Source: Acidimicrobiaceae bacterium (GTDB lineage Bacteria; Actinomycetota; Acidimicrobiia; Acidimicrobiales; Microtrichaceae). From it: 15,119 bases of DNA. The first letter of the stretch is position 1; each line of letters starts with the position of its first letter. The position numbers and the translations under genes were made by a program. A model generated the notes under the pieces. That model was not told the DNA's origin. It did not search any database and saw only the letters and a list, made by a program, of their open reading frames with translations. This document shows positions 1 to 8,765 of this stretch, in pieces. The stretch covers positions 7,713 through 22,831 of the forward strand of contig DORQ01000163.1 in assembly GCA_003514205.1 (NCBI GenBank), in the 5' to 3' direction.

Positions 1-47
<47 letters not shown>

Positions 48-87
48 CAGTGGACAAGAAACCATAGCCGAGCCAGATGACCGCGGG

Positions 88-954
88 CTATTTGGAAACC
101 GGTCGGGCCGTTTCTTCCTCGATCACAGTGATCCAGATGCCGCCAATGATGTCGCTCACCAGGTTGAAGACGATGCTGGCGACAGTTGCGGCGGCAGTGC
201 CAGCGAACATGAAGACCAGGCCAATCAGACCAAACTGTCGAAACATCGCCTGGCCATTCATCTTCCATCCAGGCAAACCGTTGTCGCTCACGAGACTTTC
301 GATCTTGCCAATCGATCCCGAACTCTTCGCTACCGACCAAATAATCACCGCAGCGATACAGACCATCAACCACAGACAAAAGCCCAACACCAGCGACATC
401 TTGAGGATCGACCAGGGATCAACATGGCGGATCAGCCGCCGAGTCTTCTTTGCCTCAAAGCGCTGTTTGCGACCGCCTAGATCTCGCCGTGAAATCGTGT
501 TCTTCGACTTCTTGGCAGGACTTCCAAGAGGCTCCTTGGGAGGGGAAACGGCATCCGCTACCTCGAGCTCGCTGGCGATCACAGGCTCTGCTCCACGAAT
601 GTTGATACTCGCACTCACCGGCGGCCCTGCGACCGTTGCTGTGCTTCGGTCTCCTTGGGCACTGCCAGTTTGAACCATTGGTGGAGCTGGGTCTACAGGT
701 GCTCTATGTGACGGCAATGCTGTTGGTGAAGCTGGTGCGTGCAACGGCGCCCTCGGGCTGGTTACCGCGGAATTCAGGCCAGCCGTATGAGCTGTGGTCG
801 AAGTGTCAGGTGCCACGACCGCACTCCCAGTACTCATGGGCGAACTCGCAGCTACGGATCGGCGCGACGAGGGCTCGCCGATTTTAGAATCGGGCGAACC
901 ACCATTCACCGTGGACTCAGGCTCTGTAGACACAACGGAGGAGTCTACAAACAT
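88..954 (-). CDS. DUF3566 membrane protein (Rv0007-like)
   Basis: This is a 288-residue protein of unknown biochemical function whose family is tied to the gyrA locus in actinobacteria. Residues 1-150 are low-complexity (Ser, Pro, Ala, Thr) and look disordered. A Lys/Arg-rich stretch (148-176) leads into the DUF3566 domain, recognised by RHVDPWSILKMS (176-187), a first membrane helix (about 185-207), a second (about 243-263) and the conserved end NLVSDIIGGIWITVIEEE. The positive segment before helix 1 suggests a cytoplasmic N-terminal tail. I chose ATG at 954 because GAGG sits 5 nt upstream and the frame then begins 16 nt after the preceding stop. The longer ATG at 1020 would overlap the upstream gene by 50 bp and has no ribosome site at normal distance. 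The gene closes the gyrase operon before tRNA-Ile. A role in envelope or division is only a guess. Confidence 0.88.
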   Translation of the reverse strand: MFVDSSVVSTEPESTVNGGSPDSKIGEPSSRRSVAASSPMSTGSAVVAPDTSTTAHTAGLNSAVTSPRAPLHAPASPTALPSHRAPVDPAPPMVQTGSAQGDRSTATVAGPPVSASINIRGAEPVIASELEVADAVSPPKEPLGSPAKKSKNTISRRDLGGRKQRFEAKKTRRLIRHVDPWSILKMSLVLGFCLWLMVCIAAVIIWSVAKSSGSIGKIESLVSDNGLPGWKMNGQAMFRQFGLIGLVFMFAGTAAATVASIVFNLVSDIIGGIWITVIEEETARPVSK

Positions 955-970
955 TCGGGCCTCGGTTGAG

Positions 971-1348
971 TCACCCTGGCGACTCGACCCAGTTTGCAGT
1001 CGCCACAGCGTCGACCTCATTGCGCGAAATCGTCACCTGGATTCCGTCCTCCACGCGCAAAATCGAGACAACACGACTGTCATTGCGCTCAGCGACAGAA
1101 CGAGCGACTCCCTCTGCATCCTGGGGCGCAGCGCCAACTGCGGCGAGGGCGACAAGATCGGCCGCTGTCTGTGCTTGAGCACGACGAACCTCGGAAATGA
1201 CGAGGCCTCGAAGCGCAACGAGCACTACACAGAACACCACCATGACAAGCGCTAGCAGGGGCAGCACTGAGCCAGCATCCTCGCTCCGTGGGGTGGTGGT
1301 CCCTTCGGCACGAGTGCTCACTCCGTATCGCCTGAGCGGCGCCGTCAC
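971..1348 (-). CDS. TadE-like single-pass membrane/secreted protein
   Basis: This 125-residue protein has a short charged N-terminus (1-25), then DAGSVLPLLALVMVVFCVVL and following residues forming one hydrophobic helix (about 28-52). After it comes RRAQAQTAADLVALAA (55-70), typical of actinobacterial TadE/TadG-like pseudopilin-related proteins. The rest (71-125) is a small soluble tail predicted to lie outside the membrane. It starts at GTG 1348, whose last two bases are in the gyrA TGA stop (GTGA, 4-nt overlap). No Shine-Dalgarno is visible, so translational coupling to gyrA is likely. Family members normally sit beside the tad secretion ATPase/TadB/TadC genes; none are here. Its function in this setting is unknown. 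Family call by motif, moderately sure. Confidence 0.75.
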   Translation of the reverse strand: MTAPLRRYGVSTRAEGTTTPRSEDAGSVLPLLALVMVVFCVVLVALRGLVISEVRRAQAQTAADLVALAAVGAAPQDAEGVARSVAERNDSRVVSILRVEDGIQVTISRNEVDAVATANWVESPG

Positions 1349-3891
1349 TCAGTAGTTTCGGCAGGGGGCTGCTCGTCACTACCTTCTTCTTGTCCAAGAT
1401 CCTCGGCATCCTCATCGGTCTGAAATACCCTCGCGACAGCAACCACTTTGGTGTCGTCGTCAAGGTTCATCACTCGCACGCCAGTAGCATCGCGACCTTG
1501 GGTAGAGATCTGTCCAACAGCAACCCGGATCGTCACACCTGCGTCATTGATGAGGAAGAGTTGGTCGTCCTCGGCAACCATCAATGCAGCCACGACCTCT
1601 CCCTTGTCAGCATTGAGGCGCATGGCTCGTACGCCCTGGCCACCCCTACCCTGTTTGGAAAAGTTGGTGGGATCTGTCCTCTTGCCGAATCCCCCGTCAG
1701 TGATCGTCAACAGGAAATGGTCGTCCATTGCGACGTCAGCTGAAACGACTGAGTCGTTGGCTCGCAGTTTCATTCCCCGAACGCCAGTGGCGTCTCGACC
1801 CATTGGGCGAACATCATCTTGGCTGAAGCGAATGCCTTGGCCGAGTCGAGAGACACACATGATCTCATCGGTGTCATTGACGGTGAGCACACGAACCAAC
1901 TCGTCGTCGTCTCGCAGGTTGATCGCAATCAGGCCGGCTTGGCGGGAGCTGTCATAGGCGTTGAACAACGTCTTCTTCACCACGCCTCTTCGCGTCACAA
2001 AGAAGAGATACCGATGTGACTCATAGTCGCGGGTATCAACAACTGCTTGAATTCGCTCATCTGGTTGGAGTTGCAGCAGGTTGACCAGCGCTGTTCCGCG
2101 TGCAGTGCGTTCCATCATTGGTATCTGATGGGCTTTCAGACGATAGACACGGCCTCGGTTCGAGAAGAACATCAGGTAGGCGTGCGCAGTCGTGTGGATG
2201 ATGTCGCTGACATAGTCCTCGTCTTTCAGACGAGTGCCAGCAACACCTCGCCCGCCTCGCCCCTGCGTTCTGAACGCGTCCGAGGAGACGGTCTTGATGT
2301 ACCCATTCGCAGTCATCATGACGACGAGTTCCTCATCATCAATGAGGTCCTCCACGTTCAAATCACCTGGATCAAAGGTGATTGGGCAACGCCGCGGTGA
2401 GGCAAAGGTGTCGCGAACCTCGGTGAGTTCCTCCTTGATGACCTCGCTGAGGCGGGCGGGATCGTTGAGAATCCGCTCCAACTCCGCAATTGTCTCTCGG
2501 AGCTTCGCCAATTCTTCTTCGAGATTTGCCCTGCCAAGCCGGGTCAGTCGGCTGAGCGGCATATCAAGGATGTATTCGGACTGTTCGTCGGAGAAATCGA
2601 AGGGTGTATTGAGCAATGCCTCTTTAGCAGCAGGGCGATCCTCAGAGGATCTGATCGCAGCGATGATTGCATCAATCATGTCGATCGCGCGGAGCAATCC
2701 CTCAACAAGGTGAGCACGTCGTTGCGCCTTATCAAGTCGATACTCACTTCTGCGAGTAACTACCTCTCGCTGATGCACGACGTAGTGGTGCAAGGCCTCG
2801 CGAAGTGACAACGTCCGCGGAATTCCGTCAACGAGGGCGACCATGTTCACACCAAAACTGGTCTGCATTGGAGTGTGCTTGTAGAGATTGTTGAGGATGA
2901 CGAGCGCCGGAGCGTCGCGTTTGAGGTCAAAGACCAACCGATTCACGCCACGAGCTGATTCGTTTCGAATTGCCCGAATGCCCTCAATGACCTTGTCGTT
3001 AACGAGTTCAGCCGCCTTTGTTTCGATCGCCCCGAATGAGGATTGATACGGGATCTCTGAAACAACGATCTGGGTGAGCTTGCCAGTCTCGACAATCTCC
3101 GCCTTGGCTCGCATCCGGATAGAACCTCGACCCGTGTGATAGGCGGAGTTGATTCCGGCTCGTCCAAGAATCTGGCCCCCTGTTGGGAAGTCAGGGCCCT
3201 TCACGAACTGCATCAGGTCTTCAACCGTCGCGTCGGGGTTGTCGATCAGGTGAACGGTCGCGTCAATAACCTCACCGAGGTTGTGGGGCGGAATGTTCGT
3301 CGCCATACCAACGGCAATTCCCTGGCCCCCGTTGACCAAAAGGTTTGGGAAACGCGAGGGCAACACCACTGGTTCCTCGGTTGAACCATCGAAGTTCCCA
3401 ATCATGTCGACGGTGTTCTCGTCGATATCTGCCAACATTCTGGTGGCAAGGTTGGTCAGTCGACACTCGGTGTACCGGTAGGCAGCAGGTTCGTCATCTG
3501 GGGACCCGAAGTTGCCGTGTTTGTCGATCAGTACATGGCGCAACGAAAAGTCTTGGCCCATTCGAACCAACGCGAAATACACAGCTTGGTCGCCGTGTGG
3601 ATGGTACTTACCAATCACTTCACCAATTACCGTCGCACATTTCCTGTGGGAGCGATCTGGACGCAACCCGGTGTCGTGCATGGCCCACAGGATTCGCCGG
3701 TGGACTGGCTTCAATCCATCGCGAACGTCGGGAAGGGCGCGCGACACAATGACCGACATGGCGTAGTCCAGAAAGGACTGTTCCATCTCCGTTTGAATCT
3801 CGATGGGTTCGATCGATCCAAAGGTGACGGGAAGCCCGTCGCCGCTGTCATCAGGGTCGGGGTTGGGTTGGGTATCCTCGTTGTCTGCCAT
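1345..3891 (-). CDS. gyrA: DNA gyrase subunit A
   Basis: GyrA (848 residues, normal length) is the DNA-cleaving subunit of the A2B2 gyrase that introduces negative supercoils ahead of forks. The winged-helix/tower domain is about 28-520. The catalytic tyrosine is Tyr140 in RYTE, preceded by Arg139. The coiled-coil region is about 370-480. The C-terminal DNA-wrapping beta-pinwheel (about 520-825) opens with the GyrA-box QGRGGRG (543-549), and repeats of the same kind occur near 747-753. The tail after 825 is acidic. The start ATG at 3891 has AGGGA a few bases upstream and is 8 nt after the gyrB stop, so the two are co-transcribed. Oddity: the quinolone-pocket helix reads GDQAVYF, giving Gln102 and Phe106 where E. 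coli has Ser83 and Asp87. The TadE-like gene overlaps its stop. Confidence 0.99.
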   Translation of the reverse strand: MADNEDTQPNPDPDDSGDGLPVTFGSIEPIEIQTEMEQSFLDYAMSVIVSRALPDVRDGLKPVHRRILWAMHDTGLRPDRSHRKCATVIGEVIGKYHPHGDQAVYFALVRMGQDFSLRHVLIDKHGNFGSPDDEPAAYRYTECRLTNLATRMLADIDENTVDMIGNFDGSTEEPVVLPSRFPNLLVNGGQGIAVGMATNIPPHNLGEVIDATVHLIDNPDATVEDLMQFVKGPDFPTGGQILGRAGINSAYHTGRGSIRMRAKAEIVETGKLTQIVVSEIPYQSSFGAIETKAAELVNDKVIEGIRAIRNESARGVNRLVFDLKRDAPALVILNNLYKHTPMQTSFGVNMVALVDGIPRTLSLREALHHYVVHQREVVTRRSEYRLDKAQRRAHLVEGLLRAIDMIDAIIAAIRSSEDRPAAKEALLNTPFDFSDEQSEYILDMPLSRLTRLGRANLEEELAKLRETIAELERILNDPARLSEVIKEELTEVRDTFASPRRCPITFDPGDLNVEDLIDDEELVVMMTANGYIKTVSSDAFRTQGRGGRGVAGTRLKDEDYVSDIIHTTAHAYLMFFSNRGRVYRLKAHQIPMMERTARGTALVNLLQLQPDERIQAVVDTRDYESHRYLFFVTRRGVVKKTLFNAYDSSRQAGLIAINLRDDDELVRVLTVNDTDEIMCVSRLGQGIRFSQDDVRPMGRDATGVRGMKLRANDSVVSADVAMDDHFLLTITDGGFGKRTDPTNFSKQGRGGQGVRAMRLNADKGEVVAALMVAEDDQLFLINDAGVTIRVAVGQISTQGRDATGVRVMNLDDDTKVVAVARVFQTDEDAEDLGQEEGSDEQPPAETTE

Positions 3892-3899
3892 CTCGTCCC

Positions 3900-5870
<1,971 letters not shown>

Positions 5871-5882
5871 TCAACGACAGCG

Positions 5883-5940
5883 CTGGGTTACACCCAGGCT
5901 CAATCTGCCGACCGTGATCAGGTCCAGAAACCTAGACCTG
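5883..5940 (-). promoter_or_regulatory. Two short hairpins in the gyrB leader
   Basis: The dciA-gyrB gap holds two perfect inverted repeats. One is CTGGGT/ACCCAG (5883-5888 and 5892-5897, 3-nt loop), about 55 bp before the gyrB start. The other is CAGGTC/GACCTG (5919-5924 and 5935-5940, 10-nt loop). Neither is followed by a T-run, so they are not classical terminators. They could fold in a gyrB leader RNA or bind a regulator. I found no good -35/-10 pair near them. Confidence 0.3.
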
Positions 5941-6020
5941 GCGGATTCGAATTTCACCGGGCAAGAATAGCATTTCTGAGCCTCTCCCGCTGCCCTACTA
6001 CCGCTGATTCCGAAGGCCAA

Positions 6021-6347
6021 TCAGGAGAAATTGTCCCGACGTGGGGTCGCGCGAACCTTGACCCGAACCGCAGTAATCCCATGTGGACCATACCGGGCAG
6101 CACATTCAGCAATCAGCCGGTCGGTTGCCCATTTCATTGCCTCGGCAGCCGTTGGTGATTGAACCTCCACCACCAACTCGCCCCGCAGAATTTGCAGAGG
6201 TTCGCTCACTGAGGCCAACCCGTCGCCAACCAGTTCGCTCCAATCGGTTGCAACAGCTTGCTCAATCGAAAGCGCACCGAGACCGAGTTGGTGTCGCAGG
6301 ACCTCGACAGACAGTGCTAGTGGGGAGGTTGGGCGCTCTCGCTTCAC
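6021..6347 (-). CDS. dciA: DciA-like DUF721 protein (Rv0004-like)
   Basis: This 108-residue protein belongs to the DUF721/DciA family, whose members help load or operate the replicative helicase DnaB in bacteria lacking DnaC/DnaI. Family hallmarks are a short basic N-terminus, the segment WSELVGDGLASVSEPLQI with Trp36 and Gly41, then LRGELVVEVQSPTAAEAMKW (54-73), a KH-like fold pattern. It starts at GTG 6347, overlapping the recF TGA by 4 nt (GTGA), with GGAGG about 10 nt upstream inside recF; coupled translation is likely. Its place between recF and gyrB is the standard actinobacterial one. It is shorter than Mycobacterium Rv0004 and lacks that protein's long N-terminal extension. The helicase role is from family knowledge, not from this sequence. 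Confidence 0.88.
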   Translation of the reverse strand: MKRERPTSPLALSVEVLRHQLGLGALSIEQAVATDWSELVGDGLASVSEPLQILRGELVVEVQSPTAAEAMKWATDRLIAECAARYGPHGITAVRVKVRATPRRDNFS

Positions 6348-7441
6348 GAGGATCTTGCCTCCACCAGTGTTGAATCATTGAGGTAATAGATCGCGTCTGC
6401 GGTTGCTCCTTTGGGGATACCGACCGCCGAAGTCAGAATTGTCTGACATTTCGGAAGTGCGCCGAGCAACGCAGCAGACCGTCGATCATCAAGTTCGCTG
6501 AACACGTCGTCAAGTAACAGGATTGGACTCGTTCCGGTTGCTTGTCGAATGAGCTCATGGCTGGCTAGCCGCAATGCCAGAACTAGTGACCGCTGCTCGC
6601 CTTGGGAGGCCTGAACACGGGCATTCATTCCGTCGATCTCCATCATCACATCGTCACGATGGGGACCAACCGTGCTGATCCCGCGTCGAAGGTCGTCTCG
6701 GCGACTTTCTGCCAAACTGGCTGCCATCCCCGAACTCCGCCAAGCGGAGGAGTACGCCAAACCAATTGGCCGCGAATTGTCAGATACCCGTGTGTAGTAG
6801 TCGTTTACCAAGGGCTGGAGTTTCTCAAGGATCCTGACTCGTAGCCCGCCGAGGCGTTCTCCAACCTCTACTAAGCGCTCGTCCCATACCTCAAGTGTGA
6901 GTTGCGCGTCGGAACTCAGCCGCCCGTTGCACTGTTTGAGAAGAGCGTTTCGTTGTTTCAGAACCTTCGCGAAGTCATCGCAAACTACCTCGTTCTTGGG
7001 GTGAACGGCCGTCAAAAGATCATCGATGAGCTCTCGCCGAAGACTGGGTGACCCCTTGGCAATACTGAGGTCATCAGGGGAGAAAATCGTAGTTGAACAG
7101 ACTCCGAGGAGTTCCCTGGTGGCACCTAACCGTTGCTTGTTCACCAGAACGCGAGGACTACCTAGCGATTTGAGTTCAACCTCTATCAGAACCTCACGGC
7201 CGTCGTCATCGAGTTCAGCACGAATGAATCCAACATCAACTCCAGCACGAACTAGTGCCTCCTTCGGCGCGCCGCGGAACGACTTCAGCGACACAAGAAA
7301 ACCAATCGCCTCAAGGAGGTTGCTCTTTCCGTTTCCATTGTCCCCGAGCAATGCTGTCAACCCGGGCGTGAAATCGAGCTCCAGCTCTTCATACGAGCGA
7401 AAATCCTTCAGCCATACGCGCCGGATCGTCACATGGCCCAC
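6344..7441 (-). CDS. recF: DNA replication/repair protein RecF
   Basis: RecF (365 residues) is an SMC-like ABC ATPase that, with RecO and RecR, helps load RecA at single-strand gaps and stalled forks. Walker A is GDNGNGKSN (33-41), the ABC signature is SQGEQRS (279-285) and Walker B is ILLLDD (307-312) followed by the D-loop region SELDD. The middle (about 150-220) is the long helical lobe-II insertion. It starts at GTG 7441, 6 nt after the dnaN stop, with no clear Shine-Dalgarno; coupling to dnaN would explain this. A second in-frame GTG at 7432 is possible. Its stop overlaps the dciA start. All key ATPase motifs are intact. Confidence 0.98.
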   Translation of the reverse strand: MGHVTIRRVWLKDFRSYEELELDFTPGLTALLGDNGNGKSNLLEAIGFLVSLKSFRGAPKEALVRAGVDVGFIRAELDDDGREVLIEVELKSLGSPRVLVNKQRLGATRELLGVCSTTIFSPDDLSIAKGSPSLRRELIDDLLTAVHPKNEVVCDDFAKVLKQRNALLKQCNGRLSSDAQLTLEVWDERLVEVGERLGGLRVRILEKLQPLVNDYYTRVSDNSRPIGLAYSSAWRSSGMAASLAESRRDDLRRGISTVGPHRDDVMMEIDGMNARVQASQGEQRSLVLALRLASHELIRQATGTSPILLLDDVFSELDDRRSAALLGALPKCQTILTSAVGIPKGATADAIYYLNDSTLVEARSS

Positions 7442-7447
7442 TGTGAC

Positions 7448-8542
7448 TTAGGAAACCCGTACAGGCATCAAGAGGTAGAGGAAATCGACCGTATCCAAGG
7501 AACGCAACAGCGCCGGCTTCAAGGCATCCACTGTCTCAAGAGAGACCTCATCCCCAGGTGTTACTTCCAGCCCAGCAAGTAGGTAATCGGGGTTGAAAGC
7601 AACGGTGAGTTCTTCACCTTGGTACGAGCCGTCCAGTTCCTCGTGTGCTTGCCCGACATCTTGTGTGATCGCCACTAAATCCACGCCACCTTCGCGCATC
7701 GTGATCCTGACAGGTGTTGCTTCCCTAGCCATGAGCTTGACTCTACGCACGGCCTCAATCAGCTGGGATCTCCCAATGGTCAACCGGTTCGGCTGATTCT
7801 GTGGGATCAGGCCTCGGTAATTCGGGAAGTCACCATCGATCAACCGTGTGGTGAGGCGAGTGGAGCCAACAATGAAGGTCGCATCGCGCTCTCCGAGTAT
7901 CAGGGTCAGAGTCTCAGCGGCAGAAATCACTCGATTGAGCTCGTTGAGGGCTCGACCTGGAACAAGCACATTCTGACCATCAGCAAGGACAGCTGTTCCT
8001 GGCAAATCACGAACGGCAAGTCGATAGGAGTCAGTTGATACCAACCGGAGACCAGTGCCCTCAGCGGCAAGCAATACCCCGGTCAGGATCGGCCGAGAAT
8101 CGTCCGTTGACGCCGCGGGGACCACCTGACGCAACGCGTCAGTGAATTCAGAAGCCACCAGGGTGAGCGGCTCGCTCTCCGCCATAGCGATTTGAGGGTA
8201 TTCCTCCGCGGGAATCAGGTGCACAGAGAACTGCGAACGACCGCAACTGATCTTCGCCTCGGACTCTTCGGTCTCGATGCTTACCGCGCCTGGTTCAAGC
8301 GATTTCACAATATCGACTGCGAGCTTGGACGGGATCACTATCTCGCCGTCTCCAGAACCCGACACCGTCAAATCGACAGTTATCGTCAAGTCCAGATCGC
8401 TGCCGGTAACGCACAGCTGGTCACCTTTGAGTTCGCATCTCAGCCCTGAAAGGACTGGTAGCGCTCCTCCTCGTCCAGACACGGCTCGGCTTGCGGTTGC
8501 CAGTGCTTCGACAAGCACATCTCGTTCACAGCGAAACTTCAC
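7448..8542 (-). CDS. dnaN: DNA polymerase III beta subunit (sliding clamp)
   Basis: DnaN (364 residues, normal length) forms the dimeric ring that tethers the replicative polymerase and other partners to DNA. The three clamp domains are roughly 1-118, 119-245 and 246-364. Recognisable pieces are MKFRCERDVLVEAL at the N-terminus, DDSRPILTGVLL (about 147-158) at the start of domain 2, GDFPNYRGLIP (about 238-248) before domain 3 and the C-terminal YLLMPVRVS, where LMP contributes to the partner pocket. It starts at GTG 8542 with AGAGG about 7 nt upstream. The 223-bp gap before it is the proposed oriC. recF follows after 6 nt. Confidence 0.98.
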   Translation of the reverse strand: MKFRCERDVLVEALATASRAVSGRGGALPVLSGLRCELKGDQLCVTGSDLDLTITVDLTVSGSGDGEIVIPSKLAVDIVKSLEPGAVSIETEESEAKISCGRSQFSVHLIPAEEYPQIAMAESEPLTLVASEFTDALRQVVPAASTDDSRPILTGVLLAAEGTGLRLVSTDSYRLAVRDLPGTAVLADGQNVLVPGRALNELNRVISAAETLTLILGERDATFIVGSTRLTTRLIDGDFPNYRGLIPQNQPNRLTIGRSQLIEAVRRVKLMAREATPVRITMREGGVDLVAITQDVGQAHEELDGSYQGEELTVAFNPDYLLAGLEVTPGDEVSLETVDALKPALLRSLDTVDFLYLLMPVRVS

Positions 8543-8578
8543 GTTGCTGCCTCTTTCTGCCTTCGTAGTAAGTACATC

Positions 8579-8596
8579 TAGTAGTGGTAGTAGTAG
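8579..8596 (+). repeat. DnaA-trio run (TAG repeats)
   Basis: Six consecutive triplets on the plus strand read TAG TAG TGG TAG TAG TAG. They lie 4 nt from the minus-strand DnaA box CAATCCACA (8601-8609), separated by GTGC. In the known system, trios read 3'-GAT-5' on the strand that DnaA grips after binding the adjacent double-stranded box, and the polarity and spacing here fit. More TA-steps continue to about 8566 out of register. The region is non-coding, so codon bias cannot explain the period of three. Confidence 0.75.
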
Positions 8597-8600
8597 GTGC

Positions 8601-8616
8601 TGTGGATTGTGGAGAA
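8601..8616 (-). promoter_or_regulatory. Pair of minus-strand DnaA boxes beside the trios
   Basis: Minus-strand TTCTCCACA (8608-8616) matches the consensus TTATCCACA at 8 of 9 positions. The next, CAATCCACA (8601-8609), matches at 7 of 9. They overlap by 2 bp, start 7 bp apart and both face the TAG trios. This is the placement of the anchor boxes from which a DnaA filament would enter the trios. Confidence 0.65.
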
Positions 8617-8645
8617 CCTAGCTGGTCCCCAGTCGTGGCGGGCTT

Positions 8646-8668
8646 TGGCTGTCCACTGGCTGTCCACT
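8646..8668 (+). repeat. Tandem 11-bp repeat carrying weak DnaA boxes
   Basis: The 11-mer TGGCTGTCCAC occurs twice head to tail (8646-8656, 8657-8667). Each copy gives CTGTCCACT, 7 of 9 to the actinobacterial form TTGTCCACA. The 11-bp period puts both sites on the same face of the helix, which favours cooperative binding. Confidence 0.55.
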
Positions 8669-8685
8669 TCATCCCCAACCCAAGT

Positions 8686-8710
8686 TTGAAATTTCAACAA
8701 TGTCTGTTGA
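8686..8710. other. AT-rich palindromic patch in oriC
   Basis: A perfect 12-bp palindrome TTGAAATTTCAA (8686-8697) overlaps a second inverted repeat, TCAACA/TGTTGA (8694-8699 and 8705-8710, 5-nt loop). This is the most AT-rich part of the oriC gap. It may be a protein site or aid melting; the sequence does not decide. Confidence 0.4.
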
Positions 8711-8755
8711 TTGCATCGCGGTTGTCCCGCTGATATTCACGACAAATACCGCTAG

Positions 8756-8764
8756 TTATCCACA
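8756..8764 (+). promoter_or_regulatory. Consensus DnaA box
   Basis: TTATCCACA is an exact match to the DnaA-box consensus, 1 bp beyond the end of the dnaA stop codon. It is the strongest single box in the origin gap. Confidence 0.8.
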
Positions 8765-8765
8765 A

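Larger units (their letters stand above)
8543..8765. other. oriC: Replication origin core (dnaA-dnaN intergenic region)
   Basis: This gene-free stretch has the parts expected of a bacterial unwinding region. From the dnaA side: a perfect DnaA box TTATCCACA (8756-8764), an AT-rich patch with palindromes (8686-8710), two tandem box-like 9-mers CTGTCCACT (8649-8657, 8660-8668), two minus-strand boxes TTCTCCACA (8608-8616) and CAATCCACA (8601-8609), then a run of TAG trios (8579-8596) pointing toward dnaN. The order boxes, short GC-rich spacer, trios matches the basal unwinding system known in Bacillus subtilis, which also lies between dnaA and dnaN. Divergent gene orientation on either side of dnaA and nearby parS sites agree with an origin here. 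It must also carry the start of any dnaN transcript; no clear promoter was seen. Confidence 0.82.

Noticed and set aside
77..673. Plus-strand open frame of 198 codons opposite the DUF3566 gene
   Set aside because: Antisense to a clear gene with Ser/Pro-rich codon bias; no known motif.
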